Source: Chinchilla lanigera
Lineage: Eukaryota > Chordata > Mammalia > Rodentia > Chinchillidae
Assembly: GCF_000276665.1 (NCBI RefSeq)
Contig: NW_004955502.1
Coordinates: 1,024,245-1,088,244, forward strand
Direction of reading: 5' to 3'
DNA length: 64,000 nt
The notes beneath the pieces were generated by a model. It did no database searches, was not told where the DNA came from, and worked only from the letters and a program-made list of their open reading frames with translations. Below are positions 45,746 through 57,665 of the stretch, piece after piece (position 1 is the first letter of the stretch; each line of letters begins with the position of its first letter). The position numbers and the translations under genes were made by a program.

Positions 45746-45885
45746 TCCTTATGTTCAGTAGCACAATGTGACAGAAGAAAGAACCTTATGTCATTCTTAC
45801 TCTATATGGCTTATATTAATTAACAAAATATTTAATTACATGAATGCTTTGAATTTCTCAATTAGTAGAAACAAAAAAGACTCTT
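45746..45885. other. Unassigned spacer end
   Basis: AT-rich with no recognised feature, up to the right arm. Confidence 0.5.
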
Positions 45886-46275
45886 ACTGAACAAATTTGA
45901 CACTTCTAACTGATGTTGAGATAATACTATTTAGTTTTCTAGGAAAACACATTTTACAAAAGAAGATAAGCAAGGTTGGTGTTATAAACTGGAGGCCTGA
46001 GTTAATAACACTACTGTATATTTGGATATTCATCATGGAAACAAGGATTTTCAAGCATCCTAAATATGGATGCTGACAGATTGAAAAAATCATTCTCAGC
46101 CCCAAACTGAAGCATCTATGAAAGATTATCAATGTCTTTGAAAGTATCTCAGAAAGTGACTACAGGGAAATTTACCTGAACATGTTTAGCAGTCATTAAT
46201 ATTATCTCCAGCTTACTATGTGCTGACTTTCAACTGTAGCATATAAGAGCTATAACAGGACCTTTTCAGCAGTCA

Positions 46276-46698
46276 TGTTAGATAGCTTTTTGTTGCTGGG
46301 ACAAAATATTTGGCATATACAATTTAAAGGAAGAAAAATTTATTTTTGCTTATGATTTCAGATGTTTTAATCCATGGTAGGCTGGCGACAAGACAGGAAA
46401 CATCATAGTGACAGTGCATGATGGGGCAGGACTGCTTTCTTCCTGGCAGCTGGAAAGAAGCGAGAACAAGTGACAAGTGGAGAGGAAGAGGCGAGGAGCA
46501 GGTTGTACCCTTCAAAGTCACAGCTCCACCAACCTACTGGGCCCTCTGCCTAAGAGCCTATTTAACAATGAACTCATGGATGGAGATTAATGCCCTCATG
46601 GTCCCGTTACTCCTTAGATTATGCCTCTAAACATTGCTGTACTGGGGAACAAGCCCTTAATACGTGTCTTGAGGGACACTTCATGTTAAACAATGACA
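46276..46698 (-). mobile_element. MaLR-type LTR in the right arm
   Basis: Reverse complement of the left-arm LTR: 'tgttagatagctttttgttg', 'gctgggacaaaatatttggc', 'ggcaggactgctttcttcct', 'agtgacaagtggagaggaag' and 'agggacacttcatgttaaac'. Its outer edge lies about 50 bp from the N run. Confidence 0.85.
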
Positions 46699-46748
46699 TG
46701 TGCCTGCCAACAGCTTTACAGAATTTGAAAGTGTTCAGGTATGTTGTA

Positions 46749-46863
46749 NNNNNNNNNNNNNNNNNNNNNNNNNNNNNNNNNNNNNNNNNNNNNNNNNNNN
46801 NNNNNNNNNNNNNNNNNNNNNNNNNNNNNNNNNNNNNNNNNNNNNNNNNNNNNNNNNNNNNNN
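46749..46863. other. Assembly gap (115 N)
   Basis: Undetermined bases. The corresponding stretch in the left arm is 42570-42677, 108 bp by my count, so the gap length is close to the true size if the arms are collinear. Open frames that read through it are meaningless. Confidence 1.
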
Positions 46864-47190
46864 AGCTGAAAAATCATATTTGCCCCCTTAATTCAGACTT
46901 GGAGGAAAGATGTATTTCCAATAAAGCTATTTAACTGAAGTAAATAGAATTTGATAACTTCTCTGACAAAAGTAGATTGAAATTCTTGGGGTAGGATGTA
47001 TTTTTAAGACTCATAATTTTGTTAGACAATTTTACTGTGCTAGTAATTATTTGACAAACGTTTTTAGAAATTATGAATTCAGTTAAATTAGTTATCCTCA
47101 CTTTAAATTTTATGCACTGACTCTTCCTCGTGTACTGTGCCACTTGCATTATTTCAGGTTTTTTATTAACATAATTTTGTTTACTATGTT

Positions 47191-48440
47191 GCCATTCAGC
47201 TTGAACCCAAATCTGCAAAAGTACCGTGAAACACCCCCAAGACCATACAGGTATTTAGGCACAGAAGAAACTGGAGGCACCTGCTGCATTTAGATTAGTA
47301 AGGTGGAAAGTCAGGTATGCAGCAGTAAGAAGACCACAGAAGTGTGGCTGCCCGACTACCATCCAGGGTAAAGCCTGGATGCACTCAACTAACCCTAACC
47401 CTGCTGCCAGACACATGGATGTGGATGGCTGAGAGCAAATGCATGCTGATGCCGAGGACTCAGCAAATCACAGCCCAAGTCTGCAAGCTGAGCCCTGCCC
47501 CACAGTCCGTCCTCACCCCAGGCAGTTCAGTCTCTCTCTTTTCTCGGTTCAACATCTCTGTGGATCTACTCAATGCCTATCTCTGCTTCCGCTTTCCTTG
47601 ACTTACGTCCCTACCTTTCACTTCACTGAGGAAATAGAATATAAGCAACTTTCATGGCCGTCCTTACCAGCTGTGCACCGCGGAAGCTCAGCGCCTCCCC
47701 TCAGCCCAGTTCCTGTGCCTAGTGCCATCCTCAACTACCACTCTGTAACCCTCCTCTCCTCTCTTTCTTCCTATGAGAATATGAAATCAATACATTTTTA
47801 CTTTAATGATCCTCTACTTGCTCCCTCTCTCCCTCCTCTCTCCCTCCTTCCCTCCTTCCCTCCCTGAACTACACATATCCACTGTCCTTTGTAGCAGTTC
47901 CTCAGGAGCCAAGCACACTTATTTTTTAAAATGGGTCACATCTTTGTTTCTCTCCACAGCACTCTTGTCCCTACCTGAGACAGTCCTTCCAAACACTACA
48001 TTGCAAGATTCATTGATTAAAGTTAGTTATTTTATAAATACTGTCAGCATTATAGCACACTTTTTCCTCCTTTTGGTATCCTAAAATTCTAAATTGTTAC
48101 TCATTTTACAGCAAATGCAAATATTCACAGATGAATAAAGAAGTTATTGGCATCTAGCCCCAAGTTCATCTCCTGAGACAACCAATGTTAAACAGCTTCT
48201 GCCTGACCTTCCTCATGCTTCTCCACTCACTCTCCTGTATATGAACAGTTTGGTTTCACTTCAGTATAAGAGAATTCAATAGTACTCACTTGCTTCTCAG
48301 TGAGTGATACATGCCTTCTGATTCATGAAGGTTTAATTCAGTCTTTTAATCAGTTGAGTGATATTTTGTAATAAATATGCACTGAATTTCACTCAATTTT
48401 GTCTCTTTTTATCTAATTGGTTTTATCATTTTAAGAATAC
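47191..48440. other. Unassigned sequence with a pyrimidine tract
   Basis: 47340-47760 is somewhat GC-richer (a 142-codon plus frame spans 47439-47867, no motif). 47821-47865 is a CTCC/TTCC pyrimidine repeat that extends that frame. The remainder (47870-48440) is unassigned. Confidence 0.5.
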
Positions 48441-48443
48441 TGA

Positions 48444-48545
48444 TAGAGTGAACCATGGTGGTGCATGATGGTAATCCCAGCTACTCAGAGGCTGAAGTAT
48501 ACAGGAGGATCACAACTTTGAGCTCAGTTTGAGTAGTTTAGCAAC
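48444..48545 (+). repeat. 7SL-derived SINE (B1-like), plus strand
   Basis: 'gaaccatggtggtgcatgat', 'ggtaatcccagctactcaga', 'ggctgaagtatacaggagga' and 'tcacaactttgagctcagtt', ending at a (CA)n tract. This is a B1-type left part; the usual 'gtgagaccctgtctc' end is replaced by 'agcaaccccag'. Confidence 0.82.
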
Positions 48546-48554
48546 CCCAGAATC

Positions 48555-48557
48555 ACA

Positions 48558-48597
<40 letters not shown>

Positions 48598-48632
48598 ATT
48601 GTTACAATTAGCATTCTCTCTCTCTCTCTCTT
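48555..48632. repeat. (CA)n and (TC)n microsatellites
   Basis: An uninterrupted (CA)n of about 18 units ends near 48594, and (CT)n follows at 48615-48631. It gives His-Thr runs in the plus strand and Cys-Val runs in the minus strand that are not protein. Confidence 0.97.
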
Positions 48633-48920
48633 TTTGTTTTTTTTGGAAGCAGAAATCAAACTCATGACATTGCACTTGCCAGGCAGCCATTGTGCCACTG
48701 AGCTACATCCCCGAAAATCACTTATTTATTTATTTATTTATTTATTGGTACTGGGAATCAAACTCAAGGTCTTGTGCTTGCCAGGCAGGTCCTGTGCTGC
48801 TGAGCTATATCTCCAGCCCAAATGTTTAGCTCAGCTTTTTGTTTTTTGTACAGAAAATGGAACTCAGGACCTTGTGCTTGCCATGCAGGGGCTTCTGCTG
48901 CTGAGCTATATCCGCATCCC
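48633..48920 (-). repeat. Three head-to-tail ID SINEs, minus strand
   Basis: Copy 1 (48633-48713): 'ggaagcagaaatcaaactca', 'tgccaggcagccattgtgcc', 'actgagctacatccccg'. Copy 2 (48721-48819): a TTTA tail, 'ggtactgggaatcaaactca', 'tgccaggcaggtcctgtgct', 'gctgagctatatctccagcc'. Copy 3 (48837-48920): 'acagaaaatggaactcagga', 'ccatgcaggggcttctgctg', 'ctgagctatatccgcatccc'. Each ends at an A box and starts with its own T-rich tail, so three separate insertions (or a repeated one) stand in series. Confidence 0.9.
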
Positions 48921-50410
48921 CTAACATTCTTGTTTAGCTATGTCTGCTTGAGAAAGAGGAACCTAAAACACATGATTAAGTCAAAGGCTTTCACTAAGAC
49001 TTCATCTCAAGACGAAGAGACAGGAAAATGGAGAAGAAAGTACTGAGACAATACAGAATAACTCATTGCCGGGTTCTTGCCAGTCAGCCAGGGTTCTCTT
49101 GCTCCATTCAGATGGAAATTGTGAATCAGCAAAGCACATCTCTGTTAGCAGTCCTGCTGCCACCAGAGGACACTGAGTAAAGCTACCCTGGGTCCCAATA
49201 GTTGACACAGCCAGCTGCTGGTCACTGCTGCTGCTGGCCATCACCATCTGATACCAGCTTCTGCTGGACACCCTTGGCCAACTGTAGCAGGCACTGGTCT
49301 CTACTGCTAGCCTCTAGAGCTCTTTGGTGTTAACAGCTCTGAGTGTGTATTCATTTTTCTTTGGAAGCTGACCACTCTGTCTACAATACCCAGAAAGAAA
49401 GTACAAGCAGGTTCATAGGAACAGGACAGTGACAGTAGCTATTGTAATGGGGCCTAGGCTACAGTGGAGGGCCAGTACACAGGAGGGAGCCCTCAGAGAA
49501 GTGCTTAGAAAGTGCTGCTGATGTAGCAGCTTCCAAGCCTATTTCAGTGAGGGTGAGAACTGGAACTAAGGAATCTTAATGGAAGGCTTGCTGTGCATGC
49601 TGGGTATTCAGATAAGAGCCCCAGATCCCTTCTTCAGAAAGGGTGTTGCTTCTGAAGCGCCTGGGGCAGGGGAGGAGCTCTGGGCTATTCAACAAGCTGC
49701 AGTCACGTTGGAGTGGAGGAGAATGGCCACTAGATAGCCAGGAAACTCACTGAGCAAGTTGTCCAGGCCCACTGCAGGAGAGGCAGCAAAGAAAAGCAAG
49801 GGGGAGCATGGACAGCCCAGTCACAGACTAAGCCACGCCCCCTCCAGCTGGCTTGGGGAAAACCCAGCAGCTTAGAGCTTCTTGCTGTCTCATGCACCTA
49901 CTTGATCAATTTCTTGAGGAAGAATGTGATTCCTTGTGCAGGGGAGAAAGGTGAGACATTTACATCAACTCCTCTTCTTTATTGACCAAAGGTTTGCTCC
50001 ACAGGGGTCTGAGTTCTGCAGACTTCTGCATTTCCCCTTCACAAGCTCCGAACTCCTCCTCAAGGTGTACTTCACTACAGAGTCAAATCTAGGAGCTAGA
50101 GATAGAAGTGTGCAAGGGGAGGACAGAAGTGAGCCCACAGGTCAAATGCAACCAGGTTGTAACTTTGCAAAGCTCGTAAGAATTCACATAAAACTCATTT
50201 CCACAAAAGTAGAAAAAATAATGTGCATAAAGGACATGAATGCTATGAATAGAGGACACCCTTTGTAACCCTCAACAATTTTCATTTAATTCTGGAGTTT
50301 ATCTAAGGTTAGCTGCTGTTTTGGCGTCTTAAAAATTACGGCTATTGAAATAAGTTACAATGTCACCCTTTCATTAGGTCCTGGTGAGGCAGAGGTATTT
50401 GAAATGCCAC
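48921..50410. other. Unassigned, GC-richer block
   Basis: 49060-49930 is more GC-rich than most of the window ('ctgctggtcactgctgctgc', 'aagccacgccccctccagct'). It could be an old L1 5' UTR or another retroelement internal region, but I do not recognise it. A 110-codon plus frame (49936-50268) has no motif. Confidence 0.4.
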
Positions 50411-50414
50411 TTCT

Positions 50415-50632
50415 CTACTTTTTTGTTTGTTTGTGTGGTATAGGTGATTGAACACAGGGCCTCACTCTAAGCTTCACTATCCAGAATTTGATTTTTTTTT
50501 TTTTTTATTTTGAGGCAGGATCTCTTTAGGTCATTAAGTTATCCAGGCTGAGCTCAAACTTGTTATCCTCCTGCTCCGTCCTCCTAAAGTGCTGGGATTA
50601 TAGATGTTCGCACACATCCAGCTACTTCTCCA
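50415..50632 (-). repeat. B1 and ID pieces in composite order, minus strand
   Basis: In plus-strand order: an ID-like end (50415-50472, 'ggtataggtgattgaacaca' and 'gggcctcactctaagc'), then a poly-T and B1 (50490-50632, 'ttttgaggcaggatctcttt', 'tatccaggctgagctcaaac', 'agtgctgggattatagatgt'). On the minus strand this reads B1, A-rich linker, shortened ID, which is again the B1-dID order. Two independent insertions are the alternative. Confidence 0.7.
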
Positions 50633-52265
50633 CTACTTATCTAAATTCCCCAATGAGTACCCAGTACTAGCATGAACCCTTAGTTGCCATACTGTTGTTT
50701 GGCTACTTTAACTGCCCAATCACCTTCATCACTGGAGCAAAATGCCTAGTAAATCCTATCAGTTCCCAACATACTCTTCGCTAACCCCAATCTAGATAAG
50801 TAATGCTAATTCCTTATGGTAATTGGAGTGGATTACCTGCTTCCCACCATGGATGGATTCTTTTCTTTTGGTCCACATAGACAAAAGTAATCCACAATGA
50901 TCAAAGATCATTGCAGCTTCAATTTCACTTGAAGATTTTCTGCATAGCCTCACAGTAGTGTAATAAAGTCGGCTCAAATTCATGATATGACTCATGTTAT
51001 CTACCCAGTTAGAGAATTTCCTCTGTGGTGGACATCTTTTAGAAGGACACAGCAATTTATTGCTTTTGTGAGGAATTCCTCAGGCCCATGCACATATCTT
51101 TTCCTCAGAATTTCTTATCCTAGAGCTTAGAATTTAACCAGGGATTTTTTTGAAATCATTTCAAACATCTTATATTTCAAAAAGAAACTGCATGTATTTA
51201 AGAGACTTCTAATGACTCTCCTTCTTCTTGTTCTCAAAAAGGTCTTTTTCAAATAGGCATCATGCAACCTGTATAGAATCATAAAGGGCTGCATTGAAAT
51301 TGTCCATTGAGACAATTTCCCTATTTATCTTAAGGTTCTGTTTTCATCCATAGGTAACTCTCACATCTCTGCACCTACTGAATCATAATCAGAGAATCAA
51401 GGCAGCTTGCCCTATGGACTTGATTTGCTAGATATTCTGTTGATTGAGCTCCCTGATAATTTGATGTCTTCTGAGTCTTCTGATGTATAAGGATGGGAAC
51501 GATATTCCCAGATGCAGAATGTTCAGCCTGCAAATCCAAAGACTCTCACGAGGCTCTCAGCTTCTCAGTGGCAGGTGGTGTAGGAGTTCATGTCAATATT
51601 CTCCAGGTAACTACATCGCAGAACACTTCACAGAAAGACATTCTTGATTCTTCATATCTTTTTAATTTTTAAAAATAGCTGTATTAAGGTATGACATATG
51701 AAGAACTGCATATATTCCAAGTACAATATTTGATTTGCTTACATGTATGCAAACACTCATGATTTCATTATGGCAGTCAACATAAGATACATATCCAACA
51801 CTTCCTGGAATTTCCTTGTGCAATCCATTTTTAACAGTATTGTCCATTTCTTGCTTCAAAATATAAAAACAATTGCATTATAAATAATAACATATCTCAG
51901 AGTAATTATTTCACTCCCAATTCTCTTTCCTACAGAATAAACCAAAAGATGCTCCTTACATCTCTATTGCTTGAAATCTGAAATTCCAGAATTAACACAA
52001 AAGATGAATTCCTTGTATTTCAAGTTGCTTGTGTGTTTCATCTTAACAGCCTACTTCACCTTCACTTGTTAATCATCCTTGTTTACTTGAAAAGAATATT
52101 CTTCAAATGATGGGTACAAATTTCTATATTCTATGTATCCAATAAATCAAAAGTAATTTGATGTTAGAATATTTGAAATCCTTACTGTGATAGAAAAATT
52201 TTTCCTATTTGTACTTTTTCTCCATGTTCTGCCTTCTTCTCCTCACTTTTACCTCCTTGTCCTTC
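50633..52265. other. Unassigned sequence
   Basis: No gene or repeat recognised. Minus frames of 62-87 codons have no motifs. Confidence 0.5.
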
Positions 52266-52269
52266 TCTT

Positions 52270-52570
52270 TTGTTGTTGATTTTGGACACTTAACATGAGA
52301 ACTGCCCTCCTAACAAATTCTGAAGTACACAATAGTGAATTGTTTTATAGTCACTACGTTGTACAGAACATGTCTGGAAGTATTCATGTATTATAATTTA
52401 AACTGTATACCTACTGAGCAACTGCCACACCCCCTGGAAGGCACTGTTCTGCTTCTGTGAGTTTATCTATTGTAGATACCACATGTAAGCAGAATCATGC
52501 AAGGTTTATCTTTCCCTGAATGGTATATTTCATATGGCCTAATGTCCTCCAGATAATAAAGAGATCTTTC
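52270..52570 (-). mobile_element. LINE-1 3' UTR-like fragment, minus strand
   Basis: 'acttaacatgagaactgccc', 'gttttatagtcactacgttg', 'gagtttatctattgtagata' and 'ccctgaatggtatatttcat' are typical of antisense L1M 3' UTRs. It is short and isolated, 290 bp before a longer L1. Confidence 0.65.
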
Positions 52571-52855
52571 ACATGTTTTTGCAATTTTCCCTAATGATAA
52601 CACTGTAACATCTAATAAAGTATTACAATCAGGGGATTGTATTAATATTCTGTTCTATAATAGTCTTCTCAATTGATACAGTCACAGTACAGAATATCAG
52701 AGTAATTCCAGCACCAAAAGAATCAATTATGTTACCCTTTGTTACATATCCAATTCTCTCACAGTCTGCATATTCTAACTCTGAGAAAGCTCTAACCTGG
52801 TCTCTATTCCTATAATTTTGTCATTCAAAGAATCATGTAAATTGATCCACATAGG
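52571..52855. other. Unassigned sequence
   Basis: Nothing recognised. Confidence 0.45.
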
Positions 52856-52859
52856 ATAT

Positions 52860-55800
52860 ACACTCTGGGGACTTTCTAAGTAAAGAATTCTTTTTAGATC
52901 AGTTTTAGGTTCAAAACAAAATTGAGAAAAGGATGACAACTTTCCTATACCTGCTTCTATACATCATGGTTCCCTCAATATCAACATCCCAAACCAGAGT
53001 GACATATTTGTCACAACTGTGAGCCTTATTAAGACATCATTATTACCCAACATCCACAGGTTATATTCAGGTTCAGGCATGGCATTGTATTCTATGGGGT
53101 TACACAAATATGTATTGCCTTGCATCTACCATTGCAATAACATATGGAGTAATTTTGCTGCCCTAAAACCCTTCTGTGAGGTATTGGACTCAATCTCCTC
53201 CCTAACCACTGGCAAATACTCTTGTCTTGTGTTATTTGCCTTTTGGTGTGATTTTTTTTCCAGAACGTTCTGCAGTTGAAGTCACATAGTATGTAGCTGT
53301 TTTAAATTTGCTTCTTTCACTCATATAATATGTATTTAAGATTCTTCCATGCCTTTTTTCTACATCATAACTCATCTCTGTATAGCACTGAGTATTCAAT
53401 CATTTGAAGGATCAATAGTCTATCTATTCTCTTACAGAAGGGCATTTTGATTGCTTCCAAGTTTTGTCAATTATGAATAAAGTTGATATAAACATCCTTT
53501 GAAGTATTTGTGTGGGCATTTATTTTCAACTTCTTTGGACAAATGCCAAGGAGCATGATTGCTGGATCATATAGTCACAGAATGCTTAGTTTTGTAACAA
53601 AAGTGCTAAGCTGTTTTCCAAAGTGGCTTTATAACTTTGTACTTCTAATAGCAATGGACAAGAGTTTCATTTGCTCTGCATTTTCGCTAGCATTGGGTGT
53701 TGTCAGTGTTGTAGATCTTGGACATTTTTACAGGAGTATAGTGATGTCCTGTTATCATTTTCATGTTCATGGCTCCAGTCACATAGGATGTGGAACCTCT
53801 TTTCATATGCTTATTTTAAAACTGTGTATCATTTTTTTAGGCCTTTGGTCCAGTTTTTAGTAGGTTTGTTTTCTTACTGTTAAGTTCAAAGTCCTGCTTC
53901 CCTACAGAGAATGTAATCACTGTATACCACAAACATGGATGAATGAAAAAAGAAAACCCAGAGTGCTTTTTTGTATATTTTCAGATAAATTTTTTATTTA
54001 ATATTTCTCTTGCCAATATTTTCTCCCAATCGATGACTTGACTTTTCTTTATTTGACAATGTTCTTCACAGTGCAGAAAATTTTTGATTTTATTAAAATT
54101 TTGTTATTGATTTTCCTTTCATGGAGTAAAACTGCTATTCCTTAAAAACTGTCATCAAGCCTAAGACAGTGTATACTTTCCTCTGTGTCATCATCCAGGA
54201 GTTCTGTATTTTGCATTTTACCTTTGGGTCTGTGATGTATTTGAAGTTAGTTTTCTGGAAGATATAAAACTTTAGGATTAGTTTGTCTCTATCCATAAAC
54301 TAATTTGCTTGGGATGTTTATTCTAATTGCACTCAATACACTAATCAAATTGAGAAGAAATAACATTCTGACAACACTGAGTCCTCCTATTCATGAATAT
54401 ACAACATCTGTTCATCTATTTATTTCTTGTCTTGATTCATTTAATCAGTATATAGATTTATTCATATAGAACGTGTCAATATTACGTGAGGTTGATACCA
54501 GTTATTTCACTGTGGGGGTGCTAGTTTGAATTCTATTTGTCCATTGCCAGTCTATGAGAAATTGACTTGTTTGTTTCTTGTTTTGTTTTGCTTTTTCTGT
54601 GGTACTAGTGATTGAACTCAGGGAGTTGTAATGCAAGGCAAGAGCTCTACCACTGAGCCACATCCTCAGCATGGAATTTACTTTTGGGGGGGCGGTTAGC
54701 TTTGTATCCTTAAAACCCTGCAATAGTCAATTCCTGTGGGATTTTTCTCAATTCTCTGATTTTCTATTGCTAGTCAAGTCATCTATGAGCAGTAAACTTT
54801 CATTTCTTCATTTGCAGGCTGTGAGCATTTTATTTCCTTTTGTGTATTACCAAAGACTTCACATACAGTATAAAAACCAGGGTATAGGGGGAATTTTTAC
54901 TTTATTTATGATCTTAGTGGGAAAGTCTGAGTTTTGGAACATTAAATATGGTATTGGCTGTACAATTTTTATAAATATTTTTATCAAATTTAGAAGTCTC
55001 CCTCCATTTCTAGTTTATAATTTGTTATTACAGTGAAGTTTGAATTTTGTCAAATACTTTTCTGTATCTCTTCATCTGACGTGTCATTTTTTAGTTATTT
55101 CATACAACGAAATATGTGATGTTATTTTCAAATGCTGAGCCAGCCCTACATACCTGGTACTTGGTTATGACTTATAATACTTTTTATACATTGTTGGATT
55201 AAATGTGCCAACATTTTGTTGAGGACTTGTTCATAAATATTCATGGAGGTATTGGACTGCAGTTTTTGTTACAATCTTTTTTCTGATATTAGCATTAGGG
55301 TTAGGCTGGCCTAATAGAATAAGTTGGGGAGCATTCTCTCTGCTTCTATCTTCTCAAAAAAATGGTATAATGTCTTCATTACATAGTCAATGGAATTCAC
55401 AAGGACCTGGCATTTTTTATTTCCATGAATAATTATTGATTTGATGCATTTAATAGATATTAACCAATTCAGATTATATTTTGTTCTGTGTATGACTTTT
55501 GACAGATTGTGTCTTTTGAGAAGTCTATTATTTTTGTTTATATTACCAAATTTGTGGGTATAAACTTGTTCAGAATATAATTTGTAATATTTTCAATGTC
55601 TGTGCAATTTCTAGAGATGTCTAAATTTCTTTTACCAATCATAGTGTCATTTTCATAGTTCATTAGAAAATTACTGAATTTACTGATCTTTTCCAAGAAT
55701 CAGCATTTGGTTTTATTCATTTTTCTTTCCTGATTTTCAAACATATTGATTCTGCTCTATTGTTTACTATTTCTTTTCTTCTACTTTGGACTTAATCTGC

Positions 55801-56545
55801 TTTTCTCTTTTTAATCTTACAAAGTGGAAGTTTAGATGACTAATTTTAGACTTTAGTTCTTATTTGCTGGTAAACATGCATTTAAATCTTGTAAGTTTTC
55901 GTTTACACACTTATTTCACTGCATCTTAGAAATTTTGATTAAGTTTTCATTTAGTTCACAATACATTAAGATTTCTTTTGACATATCTTCTTTGACTCTT
56001 GTGTTATTTAGAAGTGTATTACTTAAGTTCCAAGTGCAGTATTGTGAAATTTCCTAACCATCTGTTTCTTGTCTCTGCAGAGCATAAATCATGTGATTTT
56101 CCTTTAAATTTGCTGTGTTTGATAGCTCAGAATGGAATCTATCTTGATTAATGCTTCATAGAAGCTTGAGAGAAATATGTACTCTGTTGTTGGGTGAAGT
56201 AGTTTATAAATGTCCATCACATCAAGTTGATGGATGGTGGTGTTAGACCTAACTGTGTTCTTACTGACTTTTGCCTGTAAAGAGTTATTGAAGTTTCCTC
56301 CTATAACTGAATTCTCTAATTTTCCTCATACATCTGTCAGATTTGCCTCACATATTTTGATGCTTTGCTGTTAATCACATACATGCTAAGTGTTATTATT
56401 TTCTTTTGGAATATTAAATCCATCATTAGTATATAATGGCCTTCCTTATCCATGATGAATTGTCTTGCCTTAAAATTTGTTTTAATATTTACATAGCTAC
56501 CTCTAGTTTCTTTGAAAAAGCATATTACATTTGTTCATATTACTT
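52860..56545 (-). mobile_element. Old LINE-1 (L1M type), minus strand, long
   Basis: Antisense 3' UTR (52880-53280: 'ttttaggttcaaaacaaaat', 'tatcaacatcccaaaccaga'), then most of ORF2. Markers: 'cccaagttttgtcaattatg' type text (53455), 'ttgctggatcatatagtcac' (53560), 'ttttctcccaatcgatgact' (54020), 'atcccttccttctat'-like sites, and endonuclease-side text at 56160-56530 ('agaaatatgtactctgttgt', 'atatgg'-type 'aatggccttccttatcc'). No intact frame. The ID at 54575-54672 interrupts it. Confidence 0.87.
54575..54672 (-). repeat. ID SINE in L1, minus strand
   Basis: 'tggtactagtgattgaactc', 'gtaatgcaaggcaagagctc' and 'taccactgagccacatcctc' preceded by a T-rich tail. Diverged relative to the youngest copies. 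Confidence 0.9.
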
Positions 56546-57046
56546 ATAAAGAGTAGAGTGTTCTAATTTTGCATGTGTATACATGCACATGACATACATT
56601 GTTCATTTCTACCTCCACTACCTATGACCCCCACTTGAAACCCTTCCTCCTAGCTAATTGTCTCCCTTCTAATTTCATGTCATCTTTTTTCTTCCTTAGA
56701 CTTTACCTATGAGAGCAAACGTGATATTTGTCTTTTATAGTTTAGTACATTTCACTTAACTTGATCACCTCTAGCTCTATGAATTTTCCTGCAAATGACA
56801 TTATTTTATTCTTCTTTATACCCAAATAATACTCTTCTGTGTATATATACTACATTTTCTTTATCTATTCATCAGTTGATAGACATCTACATTGTTTCCA
56901 TAGCTTAGTTACTATGAACTATGCTTCAGTAAATATGGATATTCACATATCTCTACAGTGTGGTAACTTTTATCCAGATCAAATGGGAGTTTTGAGTGTT
57001 CTGAGGAGACTCCACACTGTTATTCACCATAACTAAACTCATTTAC

Positions 57047-57162
57047 TTTTTTTTTTTTTTTTTTTTTTGGTTTTTCTGGTTTTTCTCCGGTACTGGGAAC
57101 CGAACTCACGACCTTGCGCTTGCCAGGCAGGCGCTTTGCCGCTGAGCTAAATCCCCAGCCCC
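57047..57162 (-). repeat. Young ID SINE, minus strand, with TSD
   Basis: Long T tail, then 'ccggtactgggaaccgaact', 'cacgaccttgcgcttgccag' and 'gcgctttgccgctgagctaa'. The target-site duplication 'ctcatttac' occurs at 57038-57046 and 57163-57171. Nearly identical in the body to the ID copies at 25056 and 59678. Confidence 0.95.
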
Positions 57163-57615
57163 CTCATTTACATTTCTATCAACAGTGCATATGGTTTACA
57201 TTTTCCTCATATCATCACTGGCATTTACAGCTTTTGTATTTTTCAATGACATTTTTATCTGCATTTGCTTAATAAGTAAATATGTTCAATCTAGCTTCAT
57301 AAACTTATTGGTACTTCTTTTACAAAACATCTGTTCAGTTTATTTGTCCATTGACTGATTGAGTTATTTGGGGGTATTATTTTAATTCCTTCTATATTCT
57401 GGATGTTAATCCTCTGTCAGAAGGTAGTAGAAAAGAATTTCCTCCCATTGCATAGACTCTATCTTAACCCTGTTTACTTTGCTGTGGAGGTAGAGTGCTG
57501 TAAGATTTGCTGCAATCTCATTCATCAAGCACTTATTTTCTGACATATTCAAGAAGACATTGCCTGTGCTTGTGTTTCTTTTGTGTTTTCTTCTAGCAGT
57601 TCCATGTATTTAGTT

Positions 57616-57665
57616 CCTTATATTTAGGTCATTTATTTATCCTTATATTTAGATCAGTTATTCAT
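57616..57665. repeat. 25-bp imperfect tandem duplication
   Basis: 'ccttatatttaggtcattta' and 'ccttatatttagatcagtta' start two adjacent 25-bp units inside the L1, differing at a few positions. Confidence 0.85.

Larger units (their letters stand above)
45886..47190 (-). repeat. Right arm of the 1.3-kb inverted duplication
   Basis: Reverse complement of 42246-43547. Outer ends match ('ttgttta..ctatgtt' side here; 'atagtaaataaaattaggtt' there) and homology is lost beyond 47190. It contains the 115-N run at 46749-46863. Excluding Ns the arms are almost equal in length (1302 and 1305 bp including N). Confidence 0.92.

Noticed and set aside
46590..46934. 114-codon frame with X run
   Set aside because: It crosses the assembly gap, so it cannot be judged as protein; the rest is LTR.
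47439..47867. 142-codon plus-strand frame rich in Ser, Pro and Leu
   Set aside because: Its end is carried by a pyrimidine repeat and it has no motif.
48633..48920. Possible CRISPR-like array (three regularly spaced repeats)
   Set aside because: The units are ID SINE bodies with T-rich tails; host is a mammal.
48529..48924. 131-codon frame with His-Thr repeats
   Set aside because: It is translated (CA)n microsatellite and ID SINEs.
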